Assembly (NCBI RefSeq): GCF_901933205.1
Contig: NC_044591.1
Coordinates: 372,001 to 436,000 of the forward strand
Length of the DNA: 64,000 nt
Reading direction: 5' to 3'
DNA from: Camarhynchus parvulus
Lineage: Eukaryota; Chordata; Aves; Passeriformes; Thraupidae
Below, piece by piece: positions 24,768 to 35,636 of this stretch. The notes under the pieces are model-generated. The model was given only the letters and a program-made list of their open reading frames with translations. It searched no databases and was not told the origin of the DNA. A program made the position numbers and the translations under genes. Every line of letters begins with the position of its first letter. Position 1 is the first letter of the stretch.

Positions 24768-26654
24768 CTCCCAAGGTCACGGCGCTGGCAGGGCCGTGCA
24801 GCTCCTGAGTCACGGTCATGTGCTGGAGCTGCGGGTCCAGTTCTCCTCCTCATGTGTAACTTCAGTAAATTTAGACCCAGCAGCCTTCCCTGAGCCCGGA
24901 GGATTCGGGAATCTGCCACAGGGATTAACCCCTTCCCAGCCAAGCCAGCCACAGAGCTCAGCAAGTGACACTTTTCTGCCTGGGGCTGGAAGGGTTTTGT
25001 TCCCAAAAGATTTTTCCAGAGGCAGAGCTGGGTGACTCAGCTCTTTTGAGCCTGATGTGTGTACTTTGCCTGTTTATTCCCAGGACAGGCAGTCCCAAGG
25101 GAGTCATGTTACACTGCAGGCTCAGTGTTTATTAACCAGCTCGGGCCTGAGCTAAGAATAACTTTTTTCAGTTGTATTGTTGATAGTGATTATTTTTCCT
25201 TGCTTAGCACAGGCAGCAGCTCGAGGTGGAAACAGTCCAGAGAAAGGATTTTCCCAGCAAGTTGTGGGAATACATAAACACTCAGCTATTAGCACCTTCC
25301 TCCCCTGAACAGCCACAGCTGAAACATAAAATCAGGAAGGTGAGAGCTTTAAGGGAAGCAAATTGCTCAGTCTCGAAGTGGAGCAGCTCAGCAGCGCTCT
25401 GTCCTCTCCCAGCAGTTGTTTGAACTTCAGGGATTCAATCCAGCCTTTAGATGCTTCAGAACCAACATTTGTCTGCAGAGCAGTACTTGCTTCCCTGCCT
25501 TCCCCTCTGTGGGGGTTTATTTAGGGGATTTTTAGAGCATTTCCTCGCTGATCTCTTCATTCCCTCAGTCCAGCCCCGGTGCACGGAGCCCTGTGTGGCT
25601 GCACGTGACCACGTCACTTTCTGTACCCATTTAGCTGCTTGGCACAGAAAAAAGTCCTTTGGCAGATGAATAGATGCAATGCTTTAATCAGCTGATGTGT
25701 ATGAAAAGCAGCAGAGTGCTGTGATTTATTCTCTTGGATCTTTGATAGTTTATTTAGGCTCCCACAGCCGATGTGATACCTGCAGAATTATTTATAAACC
25801 ACTTTTCCCTCCCTTTTCTTCCCCCTGTTATGGTTTTAACACAAATACCAGTTAAGGCAACGTCCCCCTGGTTGGAAACATGGAGCAGGGGCATTTGTTG
25901 TTGTGCAATAGTTGTAAAACATATTTATTTAGCTGATGTTTGTGGTCTTCAGTGGGATTTGTGTTGCACTTGTTCCTTACTTGTGACCTCACTCTTGTGG
26001 GGGTAATCTGTCCAAAACTGCCTTGGTTGATGACACCTTCATAGCAGAAACCCTTCTCTGGCTTCTGGTTAAGCCCTTGTATGTTTTTTTCTTTATTTAT
26101 ACCTTTTCTTCATTCATACCTTCTTTATTTATACCTGGGCTCATTCTGGTAGGGTTTAAATGCTAAAGCAAGTTTAACCCTGGGTTGTGTCACAAGTGAC
26201 GTGTCCCCAGTGAAGTGCCTTTGGCGCTGTGTTTCCAAATACCTCTTTTATAGTTTTGCTGCTGAAACTCGGAGGATTTTTAGGCTTAGTGACAGCTGTG
26301 CTCCCTTTCCCTCACATCTCCTTTGGCTTGGGTGATTAAAAGAAAATGGGGGCTGTTTTGGAGGTGGGTACAGACTTCAGGGCAGCATCAGACACCTGAC
26401 TTACCTTTGGGAGTCATAGCAGAGCTCTGCTCTGTCACATGCACTTTAAGCCTGAAGAAAATGTTTTCATGAGCCTAAAAATGGGAAAGAATAGTAGATA
26501 TTTTCTTCTCTTGTTGCTGAGGTGCTGTGGGAGCAGCAGTTTGGGATGAAGTCTCATCTCTTGTGGAGCTGGAGGCAGAAGGAGCCAGTGATCAACTGGT
26601 GCATTTATTGGTATAATTTATTTATAATATTTCCCAGCACAGTCAGCTATAGTA

Positions 26655-26790
26655 AAAGCAAGTGACCCCCGTGGCAGGGAGCAATGACACATCTGACTCC
26701 ACTGATATCAGAAGGCTAATTAATTACTTTATTATACTCTATTACACTATATTACACTACATTTAAACTGAACTTGTTTAAGCATTTAAT
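26655..26790 (-). mobile_element. Possible ERV LTR fragment
   Basis: 'acatctgactccactgatat' followed by 'cagaaggctaattaattact' and an AT-rich stretch. The layout resembles the solo LTR at 39649 (gtctgac..., cagaagg, then A/T tract with TTTATT on this strand). The identification is from memory of songbird LTR consensus sequences. The ends are not defined and no flanking duplication was found. Confidence 0.4.
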
Positions 26791-27094
26791 TTAGCTTAAC
26801 TGTACAGAATTTCCTGACTGTTAGCTGATAGTTTTGACACATACATGGATTTAATTAGTTAAGGAATTAAAACACACTAGAATTTAATTAAGTAAATCCT
26901 TTTAGGTAAATAATTTTGTTCAATGTATTTTATTTGTTTAAAACACAGGGGCAGTAAATGAGGTAAGAATTGGGAGTTTTTTTCTCTGAGGTTGAGAAAA
27001 TCTTTGGGAAGCTGTGCCTTGCTTTTCTCTGTGAAGAGAAATGCAGCTACAGTCCCCTGCCCTGTGTGCTCACTGCTGGCCAGTGGGAGATATA

Positions 27095-27361
27095 CAGGGG
27101 AGAATGGCTTTAAACTAAAAGGGAGTAGGTCTAGGTTGGATATTAGAAGGAAATCCTTCCCTGGGAGGGTGGGCAGGCCCTGGCACAGGGTGCCCAGAGC
27201 AGCTGTGGCTGCCCCTGGATCCCTGGCAGTGTCCAAGGCCAGGCTGGACAGGGCTGGGAGCAGCCTGGGACAGTGGGAGGTGTCCCTGCCATGGCAGGGG
27301 TGGCACTGGATGGGGATGATTGAAATCCCTTCCAACCCAAACCCTTCCATGATTCCATGAT
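27095..27361 (+). mobile_element. CR1 LINE fragment, sense (young subtype)
   Basis: Starts near 'gagaatggctttaaactaaa', contains 'ggttggatattagaaggaaa', and ends with 'cccttccatgattccatga', a well-preserved 3' terminal repeat. Confidence 0.92.
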
Positions 27362-28349
27362 AGAAACAGCAGCATCTGGACCTGTGGAAAAAGCTTTACC
27401 TCTCACATTGGGCAGAGATCCCAGTGCAGAAAGTCAGAGATGCAGGAAGTCAGCAGGAGGATGCTACAAAGGCAGGACAACTTCTGAAGGTTGTGGGTGA
27501 AAAGAGTTTCCCCACTTCTCCTTAGCTTTGGGTTATTCATTCTGGAATGACACTGACACCAGCAGCTCCAGCAGAATCACTCATCAAATAAAAGGGGAAA
27601 AGAGTTGATGCTGCATCTGACATATATATAAAAAAAATAAAATAGAAGGCTTTTTTCCATTTAGTTGTTTACCTTAATTAGGTTTTGGCAGTGGTGAAAA
27701 GGGAGGGAAGGGCTGGCTGGAGTGGATTGGATCAGGGAGCTCCTGGAGAGGAGAGACAGGACAAAGCATTTGAGAGGAGGGAGCTGAACAAAGCATTTCA
27801 TTGCTCTTGAACCAGAGGCTGTGCTGCTGCTTTGGTATAAACTCCTCCAGAACAGCATTGTCCAGCTAAACACCCTGCCCAGTGAGTTTGGTGTCCTGGA
27901 TCACAGTAAAGGCCTGGTGATGTACTTGGAGACACACATTTTATCATCATTTTGACCCAAAAAGCTGTGAAAGTGAGGCAGAAGCTAACAGGAGGTCCTG
28001 CCTAGTTAAGTTGTGTGGTAGGAGCAGTGTCCTCACGTGTCTGTGGAATTGTGTCTAAGTTTTGCTTTTTAAACAGCAGTTCCACTGTGGTCCCAGAGTA
28101 GGAATAGAAGGTGTTGCAGCAGTTGGGTTTTGGGATAGGGCCATTTTTGGGCTGTGCTTGTTCCCCTCATCCCCTCTACCATGTTTTTGGAAGGGTGTTT
28201 ATTGTATTTGTTGTATTTTTACTTTTTTTTTTCTCCTTGAGACCAGGGAATCCCTGGTTGGATTGTTTCTGAACTATATTTTCATTTACCTTGTGTTGTA
28301 CTTTAATCAGCAGGTGATTAATCCAGGGATGGAAAAGCAAAAAAAAAGA

Positions 28350-28880
28350 GACAATGCAAACTGTGCCCCTGTGCTGGCACTTCTGGGGCATCTCCAGTCC
28401 TGGGGCAGCTCTGGGAAGCCTCAGGACAGGAAGGACCTGGAGGGGCTGGAGCGTGTCCAGGGATTGGAATGGAGCTGGGAAGGGGCTGGAGCCCCAGGAG
28501 AGGCTGAGGGAGCTGGGAAGGGGCTCAGCCTGGAGAAAAGGAGGCTCAGGGGGCCCTTGTGGCTCTGCACAACTCCTGAGAGGAGGGGACAGCCCAGGGG
28601 TCAGGCTGTGCTCCCAGGGAACAGGGACAGGAGGAGAGGGAACGGCCTCAAAGTTACAATATTGGGATATTGGGGAAATTCCTGCATGGAAAGGGTTGTG
28701 CAGCCCTGGCACAGACTGCCCAGGCCAGTGTTGGAGTCCCCATCCCTGGGGGGATTTAAAAGATGTGTAGCTGTGGCCCTTGGGGACATGGTTTAGTGGT
28801 GGCCTTGCCAGTGCTGGGGAACAGTTGGACTTGAAGATCTCAGAGAGCTTTTCCAACATTACCAATTTCACCATCCTATG
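28350..28880 (+). mobile_element. CR1 LINE fragment, sense, about 530 bp
   Basis: The longest CR1 piece here. It has 'ggagctgggaaggggctgga', 'ggctcagcctggagaaaagg', 'gaacagggacaggaggagag' and a decayed tail 'cttttccaacattacc'. There is no intact reverse transcriptase, only the 3' UTR-proximal part. Confidence 0.88.
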
Positions 28881-29447
28881 GTTCTTGAGAGCAAAGGCTG
28901 TTGCAGGCTGGTGTCTGGTTTTTGTGCCATTACAATAATAAACGATTTTTAAAAATGATAATGTAAATTATAACGGTTTTGTTCCAAAAGAATAAGGAAA
29001 AAGGCGCCCTGAAAAGTTATTTCTAAATGTCTCATTAAAATGCGTCATCAGCAGAGCTCCAGAGCTCCAGTTTATTGTTACTTTGGGCAAATAACACTTG
29101 GGGAGAGCATCTGGTGGGATAAATTGTTACAGCCCATGGAAATGGGTGGAAGTAGGAAAAATGTGCAGAGCCTGTAGCCATGGCCTGCCTTCCATCTGGG
29201 ATGATTTGGGGCTGTTCCATTGCACTGGAAATGCTTTAATGCAGCAGCAGCTTCTGTTAAACACACTCAAGGTTGTTTCTTGCTGTTTGCCTGATTTTGG
29301 AGGATTTATTGGCATCATCTACAGGTCTGCCTGTCCTTGCAAGCTGGTTCAGGGGAGGCTTTTGGAAACAGGTGGCCAGGCCTTTGGACACACAGGGTCA
29401 TGTGTCTCCTGGGTTGTTTCCCACTGCAGCACTTGGGGAGCTCAGGT

Positions 29448-29500
29448 GATAAATAGTAGCAAACTCTGACTTATAAAATAGTAGTAAACTCTGACTTATA
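29448..29500. repeat. Short tandem duplication, about 25 bp x 2
   Basis: 'aaatagtagcaaactctgac' and 'aaatagtagtaaactctgac' lie in tandem, separated by 'ttata'. It is about 215 bp upstream of the exon at 29716. Confidence 0.8.
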
Positions 29501-29715
29501 ATTACTAGTGGAGCTGTTACTTACTATTGGAGCTACTAGTGGATGTACAAGCTGCTCCCATGAGAGGCTGTGTTGATGAATTGGTCCTTGACAGAGATGG
29601 TTTCTCTCTTGCAATCTTTTCATCTTTATCTTAGTGCCAGTCCCTCCAGTTCTGTTCCTGGTTTTTGGGATGAATCATTGGATCAACTCACTTGGCTTTT
29701 CTTGTTCCCTGGCAG

Positions 29716-29811
29716 GCTCCTTATCCCTCAGGACAGAATGCAGCTCCCACCACGCTGGTGTACCCTCAAGCCCCTCAAACAATGAACACTCAGCCTCAGA
29801 CCCGCTCGCCG
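29716..29811 (+). CDS. EIF4G3: EIF4G3 coding exon containing the canonical start ATG
   Basis: 96 nt, 32 codons, phase 0 at both ends. It reads APYPSGQNAAPTTLVYP and then MNTQPQTRSP. The ATG at 29782-29784 corresponds to the first codon of the canonical human protein (MNSQPQTRSP..., recalled), so the exon is N-terminal extension in long isoforms and translation start in shorter ones. The base at -3 of this ATG is A, with A at +4. The acceptor is ttgttccctggcag and the donor is CCG|GTAAGG. Symmetry means the exon can be skipped in frame, but skipping would remove the internal start. Confidence 0.96.
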
Positions 29812-31997
29812 GTAAGGAGCCCACGCTGCCCCATCCTGCTCTCTCCTCCTTGCTCGTGTGTTTCTCTGTCTGTGTGTGTCTGTAGCACGGGGCTGGTTCT
29901 CTGCAAAGCCCATTTTACTGACCTGGAAGCACATCCTGAATGGCAAACCTTGATTGAGTTTTTTCAGACACTATCCTGGTAGGATAATTTTCCTTCTGAA
30001 GTTCCTAAAGAAGTGATGGAGGGATTCTCATCTACCTTCAAATAATACCATTTATTTTTAGCCTAGTTGCTTTCAGGTTCACTTCATTATAGAGTTCAGG
30101 TTCATTGCCAGAATCTTTCTCTTTTCTTCTTTTTTTTTCTTTTTATTTTTTCTTTAAGGATGTGTTTTGTGCAGGGATAGACCAAAGATCAAACACAAGC
30201 AGTTCTCTGCAGCAGCACTCGCTCTCCAGTGGCCTCTGGGCTTTGCTCCCAAATCAGTGCCACCGATCAGTTCTAACCCTGGAGGTGCTCACATGTAACC
30301 TAGAGCTTCTGTGTACTCAGATCTTTTTGTGCTGAGCCCCTTTTTCATCCAGCTTTAGGTTTGCTCATCCTTCACAGTCTGTTTTTTGGAGGTGGGTGTT
30401 TATTGTGATACTGCTCTGCTGTTGTAGGACTTCAGTTCCCCACACCAGGCACTTTCTGGGGATTCTCTGCTTGTAGCACAGCTCCACATGATGTTAGAAG
30501 ACCCTCCTAGGGCATCAGAGGCTTTGCCCAGCTTCTGGAGGCATGGTGGCTTCCCATCATCACATCTCAGGGCTCTGTCAGCTGAGGAGCAGCAATCCTG
30601 CAGCTCCTGCCCCTCTGTGTCAGGACACCTTCAGGATGCCCATAACCCCCTGGTGCCTTCCCAGCACTCTTCTCTCTTTAGAGTAAGGCAAACACTCCTG
30701 GAGCATACTGAAGCCTCTGAGACAGAGGAGTTTGTCCACAAAAGAGGTATAAATACAGATAAACCCAGGGCAGGGATCCCCAAACCTGCAACATCACTGG
30801 GCACTTGCCCAGCTCTGGAGGTTTCCCCTCCAGGACATGCCAGGGTTTGTTCTGAGGCCCCTCAACCTCTGCTGATGAAGGAGCCAGGTAATGCTGACTT
30901 TGAAGTTCTTTGATGTGCACAGCTGGGAATTTGTCCTCAGTGCCCCATTCTGATCAGTAATGCAGGACACTGCTGCTAAAGCTCTTTCCTCAGTAAGTAT
31001 AATCATCTTTCTCTTTAATTGTTGCAAAGCACAACTAAGCTGGTATGGTTAGAACTGGAGCAAAAACTTGACTGAAGAGCTGCATCTCTAAACCAGTTTT
31101 TTTGACAGCCCAGCAGAACAGTGCCAATACATTGCACAGAAAACTGGAAGAGGAGGAAGGTTTTGGAACAGAGTCCGGTTTACAGGTCCCTGGCTGGAAG
31201 AGGCTGGATAAAATACTGCATTGTAAGCAATATAACAAACTGTACTCCTTCTTGCAGGCAATTGTGCCCATGGCACTGTTTTTATTTCTTCTTCCTTTCT
31301 TTATTATATATATTTTTTTTACCACATCCTTTTTTTTGTTGGCTACAGAAATGCACTGGTTTTGCTTCTTTGCTGAAAGCACGAGCTGCCGTGGCAGCCT
31401 CTGCCAGGTGAGGTGATGCCACAAGGGCCCAAAGCTGAATTACAGCTGGGGGGTCTGACCTGGGGTAGCACAGAGACCAGGGCCCCCTGGTCACTCAGCA
31501 GAGAGAGAATCTGCAGGAAATTTGGCCAGTAAATGTCAAATTTTTAGTGTTTTGGTCCCATAACTGAGGAGGTCCTGAGGAAGAATTTATCTGCACCTTG
31601 TTTGTATTGTTCTGAGCTCTCCTGTGTGCAGGTTTTGCCATGTGCTCTGCTAGTGCCCATCTCACCCCATGACTAAAAGCTGCTCCCACCCATCACATCT
31701 CATTCCACCTCCCACCCCAAAGCAAATGCAAGACTAGCCCAAGCCTGTGCTGCTCCTGCATTTGGTTCTTCGCCTGATTTATTTCTTTGTAATTTAATTA
31801 TTATTTTTTTCACTTTCTTTTTTAACCCATTTGGTGGTGAGGGGAGGGTGAGGAGGGGACGAGGAGGGTGGCAGGGTGGCTGTGCCATCCCTGGGTTTCT
31901 GTTGTGTTCTGGCACAGCTGAGTGGGCAGGCAGGGCTGATCCAGCCCCTCCCTCAAGCCAGAGCTTCCTCCATCCTGCTCTGCATCCAGGGCCCTTT

Positions 31998-32135
31998 GGT
32001 GGTGCAGAGCTCAGGACTTTTGGGGTGCAGAGCTCAGGATTTTGGGGGTGCAGAGCTCAAGTCTTTGGAGTGCAGAGCTCAGGCCTTTTGGGGTGCAGAG
32101 CTCAGGATTTTGGGGGTGCAGAGTTCAGGTTTTTC
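31998..32135. repeat. Minisatellite, about 23-bp unit, 6 copies
   Basis: The unit is approximately 'ttttggggtgcagagctcag' plus 'ga(t/c)'. Copies start near 31998, 32019, 32042, 32064, 32086 and 32109. It lies 2.1 kb upstream of the larger array at 34196, which shares the 'gtgcag' word. Confidence 0.88.
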
Positions 32136-34195
32136 TGCTCCCCCAGCACAGCTGCCTTTGCAATCCGTGTTTGCTCCCCGTTAGCATCACTCCCACAGCT
32201 GGAATTGCAAAGCTCCAGCTGGGCAAGGAAAACAAAATCCGGGTCCTTCAGCACTGCTGAAAATTCCCCAGTAGCTCTTGGCCATGCCAGCCCCCATCTT
32301 AACACAAACTGTCCAATTTTAAGACTTCTACCAAAAAAAGAGGATGCTGGAGCACTCCAGGAGGAGTGAGGTGTGCCAGCCCAACATCTGCAGGGAGAGA
32401 ACATTCCTGTGTCCATGGAGCAGTGGGCAGGACTGTAGGGAGGGGGCCATGGGGCAGGGAAGTTGGACCCAGGATTTGTAAGGTTTTCCTACCTACTGTC
32501 TTCATCAAACAGAGAAAAAACAACCCAAAGTGTCTCTTTTAAGCCAGCAGTGACTACTACAGTTTGTTCTGTTGCTTACAGCTATTAACAGGAATAATTC
32601 CTATCAAACAGAATTATTTTTAAAAAAAATTAAAATCAAGAGCCAGTGGTGACCAGTGCAAAATAGATGAGGGCATTTTTCACTAACTTGGAGTTTTTAT
32701 TTTATTTCTTGTAACACACATTACTTTCCACCATGGAATAAACTTTGGCCTCTTCAGATATAAACTTCCAGCTCTTGTTTTAGGTGCAGTGAGAACAAAT
32801 CTTTTCTGTGCAACAGGGATCAGAGAGGTGCCTTGGCCCTGAAGTGAAGCAGTTCAAGGTTTCTGCATCCCAGCATTCTCTTTTTGGCTGTTTTCTTTCA
32901 TTGGTGTCTAACACAGAACGTGCAGCCCTATGGAAAGGCTCAGCCCTTCCCAGGGTACCTTTAGTCCCTTTTCCCAAACACAAGATATTTGAGCTGGTTT
33001 AGGGGAACTTCTTTGGGAAAATAAGGACTTGAAGTGCTTTTCTCTCTGGAGACTCATCCAGGTACCTGTTTCTCCTCATCCACAGAGCCACTGCGAGAAT
33101 GCCAAGAGGCTCTGAGTTCTTCTGTTTCATTAAAATAGAAATTAAAACTTTTTAGTTCCACAAGATGACCATGCTTTGCTTTTTTTACTCTTCATTGTAA
33201 GGCTTAGGGAAGATTTTCCAAGGTGAGCAAACTATTTGGTGAACCAGTGCAGGTCATTCTTAATAAACTCTTGTCCCAGGATCAGTCTGTGTGTCCATGT
33301 TTACTCATTTCTGAAGGTTTTAATGACTTTCATCCAAGTGTCACCAAATGCCACCATGAGGTGAAGGTAGAAGGAATATATAAACACCAGGATTAGCAGA
33401 GTAGTTCTTGGAAATCTTTAAATCTTGGCAATTTAAGTGTTTATGAAGGAAAAGATCACATGGACCAGTCAATATTTATGCTTTGCTTCATGTTTGATGG
33501 CATTAGAGGAGCTGTAAGGGCTGCAAGTGAATCCGGTCTCACTTTTCCATATAGAAAATAAACTTATTAAGAAAGTCACTAATTACCCAGTTTTGATCAC
33601 TGCTGTGAGGCAGAAAGTAAACCACAATGAGCCCCTGAGTGAGCAGAGGTGGCTGTGCTGAGCCATCACAGCAGAGGCACGTGGTAGCTAAAATCCACTG
33701 TGGATGTAGCTGTGGTCACTGCAGTTAATTATTGGAGCTCTTTTCAGTAGAATTCTCTGCTCTCGTTGTGGAGCTCTGCTCTAACACTGAGAATTATGGG
33801 TTTCAACACCTAACTCAGCTCTGGAAGCGGGTACCTTGTCATCTTTATTTATATTTTCCATTTCTTGCATTCATTTTTATTTCTATTTTAACAATCAGTT
33901 CCTTCTTGGGAAATGCTTTTAATATCAGCCGAACATGTTAAATCTGGCTTATTTTCCTCTGCGTGTGGCCCAAGTGCGTGGGAGATGATTCAGTGGCCTG
34001 AGCTCAGGGCTGGGACCCAGAACCTCCTGTTCTCCAGCCAGGCTGCACTGCCTGGGATGGGCTGGGCCTTGGCTTTCAGAGAGGTGACACATGCCACTCC
34101 TTACAGGGGCTTTGCTGTGACCCCAGGGGAGGAGTTCAGCTGGAAAGGCAGTGGCAGGGGTGGCCGTGCCAGGAGTGGCTGCTCTTTGCCTCTCA

Positions 34196-35104
34196 GGGAT
34201 GTCCCTGTGCAGAGATGTCCCTGTGTAGGGGGTGTCCCTGTGCAGGATGTCCCCGTGCAGAGATATCCCTGTGCAGGGGTGTCCCCGTGCAGAGATGTCC
34301 CTGTGCAGGATGTCCCCATGCAGGATGTCCCTGTGCAGAGATGTCCCTGTGCAGGGAGGTCCCTGTGCAGAGATGTCCCTGTGCAGAGATGTCCCTGTGC
34401 AGGATGTCCCTGTGCAGAGATGTCCCTATGCAGAGATGTCCCTGTGCAGGGATGTCCCTGTGCAGGATGTCCCTGTGCAGGATGTCCCTGTGCAGAGATG
34501 TCCCTGTGCAGGGGTGTCCCTGTGCAGGATGTCCCCATGCAGGGATGTCCCTGTGCAGGGTGTCCCCATGCAGGATGTCCCTGTGCAGGATGTCCCTGTG
34601 CAGGGGTGTCCCTGTGCAGAGATGTTCCCATGCAGGGATGTCCCTGTGCAGGGGTGTCCCTGTGCAGGATGTCCCTGTGCTGGAATGTCCCTGTGCAGGG
34701 GTGTCCCTGTGCAGGGGTGTCCCTGTGCAGAGATATCCCTGTGCAGGATGTCCCTGTGCAGGATGTCCCTGTGCAGGGATGTTCCTGTGCAGGATGTCCC
34801 TGTGCTGGAATGTCCCTGTGCAGGGATGTCCCTGTGCAGGGGTGTCCCTGTGCAGAGATGTCCCTGTGCAGAGATATCCCTGTGCAGGATGTCCCTGTGC
34901 AGGGATGTTCCTGTGCAGGATGTCCCTGTGCTGGGGTGTCCCCATGCAGAGATGTTCCTATGCAGGATGTCCCCATGCAGAGATGTCCCCATGCAGAGAT
35001 GTCCCTGTGCAGAGATGTTCCTGTGCAGGATGTCCCTGTGCTGGGGTGTCCTTATGCAGAGATGTCCCTGTGCAGGATGTCCCCATGCAGAGATGTCCCT
35101 GTGC
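34196..35104. repeat. Large minisatellite, 15-17-bp unit, about 55-60 copies
   Basis: The unit is 'atgtccctgtgcagag', 'atgtccctgtgcagg' or 'gtgtccctgtgcagg', in mixed order. A higher-order repeat of about 124 bp is visible from the marker 'ctggaatgtccctg' at about 34680 and 34804. A second marker 'ctggggtgtcc' occurs at about 34931 and 35041. No unit contains a stop codon in any frame on either strand, so long ORFs of 250-450 codons arise in several frames. These are repeat artefacts. The array ends 438 bp before the 33-nt exon at 35543. Confidence 0.95.
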
Positions 35105-35542
35105 CTCCCTGGCTCTTCCCAGCCGTGGGGCTCCATCCTCTGCTCCCCCTCAAGCCCCAGAGCAGCTACAGCCCAGCTGCTCTGACCATTGCCCTCCACC
35201 TCAAACAGTTCAGAATCTCCACTGCTGCTCGTTTTCAGTTGGTTTTTGGTTTTGTGTGTTCCTCCCAGGCAGGATAAGGAATGCCTGCATCCCTGAGTGC
35301 CTTTAGGATCCGGGGCAGCTTTGGCTGTTTGTCCAGCTCCCAGCACAGTGCCCGTAGCAATGTCCATCGTGACACCTCAGCCCCTGTGTGTCGCTGTCCT
35401 GCAGCAAAGCTTCTGACTGTGTCGTTGTTATTTTATTTTCTGTGGGTTTATTTTTGCATAGAGTGTGACATTTTGGTTCGTTGTGGTGTTTCTGACTCTT
35501 TGTGCCTTTCCTTTTGTGTTTGTTTCTCCCGCCTTTCCTCAG

Positions 35543-35575
35543 TTTGCAGCGGGGCCTCGACCTGCCCATCACCAG
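35543..35575 (+). CDS. EIF4G3: EIF4G3 33-nt cassette exon (FAAGPRPAHHQ)
   Basis: 33 nt, 11 codons FAAGPRPAHHQ, phase 0 at both ends. As recalled, long vertebrate eIF4G3 isoforms carry FAAGPRPPHHQ at this position, between QTRSP and the next segments. The canonical human form goes directly from QTRSP to FFQRPQ, so this is an alternatively spliced exon. The acceptor is a good one (gcctttcctcag). The donor CAG|GTACAG is moderate. A G-rich tract at 35619-35636 lies 43 nt downstream and could act as an intronic splicing enhancer. Confidence 0.93.
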
Positions 35576-35618
35576 GTACAGTACCTGCCCCTTCGTTATC
35601 ACCCTGCACTAATTGCCT

Positions 35619-35636
35619 GGGGGGTGGGGGTGGAGG
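35619..35636 (+). promoter_or_regulatory. G-run cluster, candidate intronic splicing enhancer
   Basis: Runs of G6, G5, G2 and G2, each separated by one base, begin 43 nt after the donor of a 33-nt exon. G triplets near the 5' end of short introns or exons are known splicing enhancers, and the tract could also form a quadruplex. The regulatory role is inferred from position only. Confidence 0.35.

Larger units (their letters stand above)
10833..29715 (+). other. Intron, 18.9 kb, between the exons at 10704 and 29716
   Basis: The largest intron in the window. It holds an AT-rich palindromic block (11012-11200), eight CR1 fragments, a 20-bp hairpin (17308-17351), a (CA)n microsatellite (20253-20271), a 22-23-bp minisatellite (24497-24767), an LTR-like fragment (about 26655-26790) and a small direct duplication (29448-29500). 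I recognise nothing in 11210-12770, 14260-16500, 16750-18430, 18650-20250, 21630-24490, 24770-26650, 27365-28340 and 28890-29440. Several open frames there are low-complexity or repeat-derived and lack splice context. Confidence 0.85.
29812..35542 (+). other. Intron, 5.7 kb, between the exons at 29716 and 35543
   Basis: It holds a 23-bp minisatellite (31998-32135) and a large 16-bp minisatellite (34196-35104). It ends in a pyrimidine-rich tract and cctttcctcag. I recognise nothing in 29830-31990, 32140-34190 or 35110-35540. No CR1 fragment was recognised, which is unusual for an intron this long in this window. Confidence 0.85.

Noticed and set aside
28062..28796. 244-codon open frame on +
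   Set aside because: Most of it is a sense CR1 3' region (28350-28880), which is non-coding. No reverse transcriptase motifs.
34196..35104. CRISPR-like array
   Set aside because: Units are directly tandem with no unique spacers, and the DNA is vertebrate nuclear.
33913..35277. 454-codon open frame on + and similar long frames on - (about 250-310 codons)
   Set aside because: They run through the 16-bp minisatellite whose unit has no stop in any frame. No start context, splice support or non-repetitive conserved domain.
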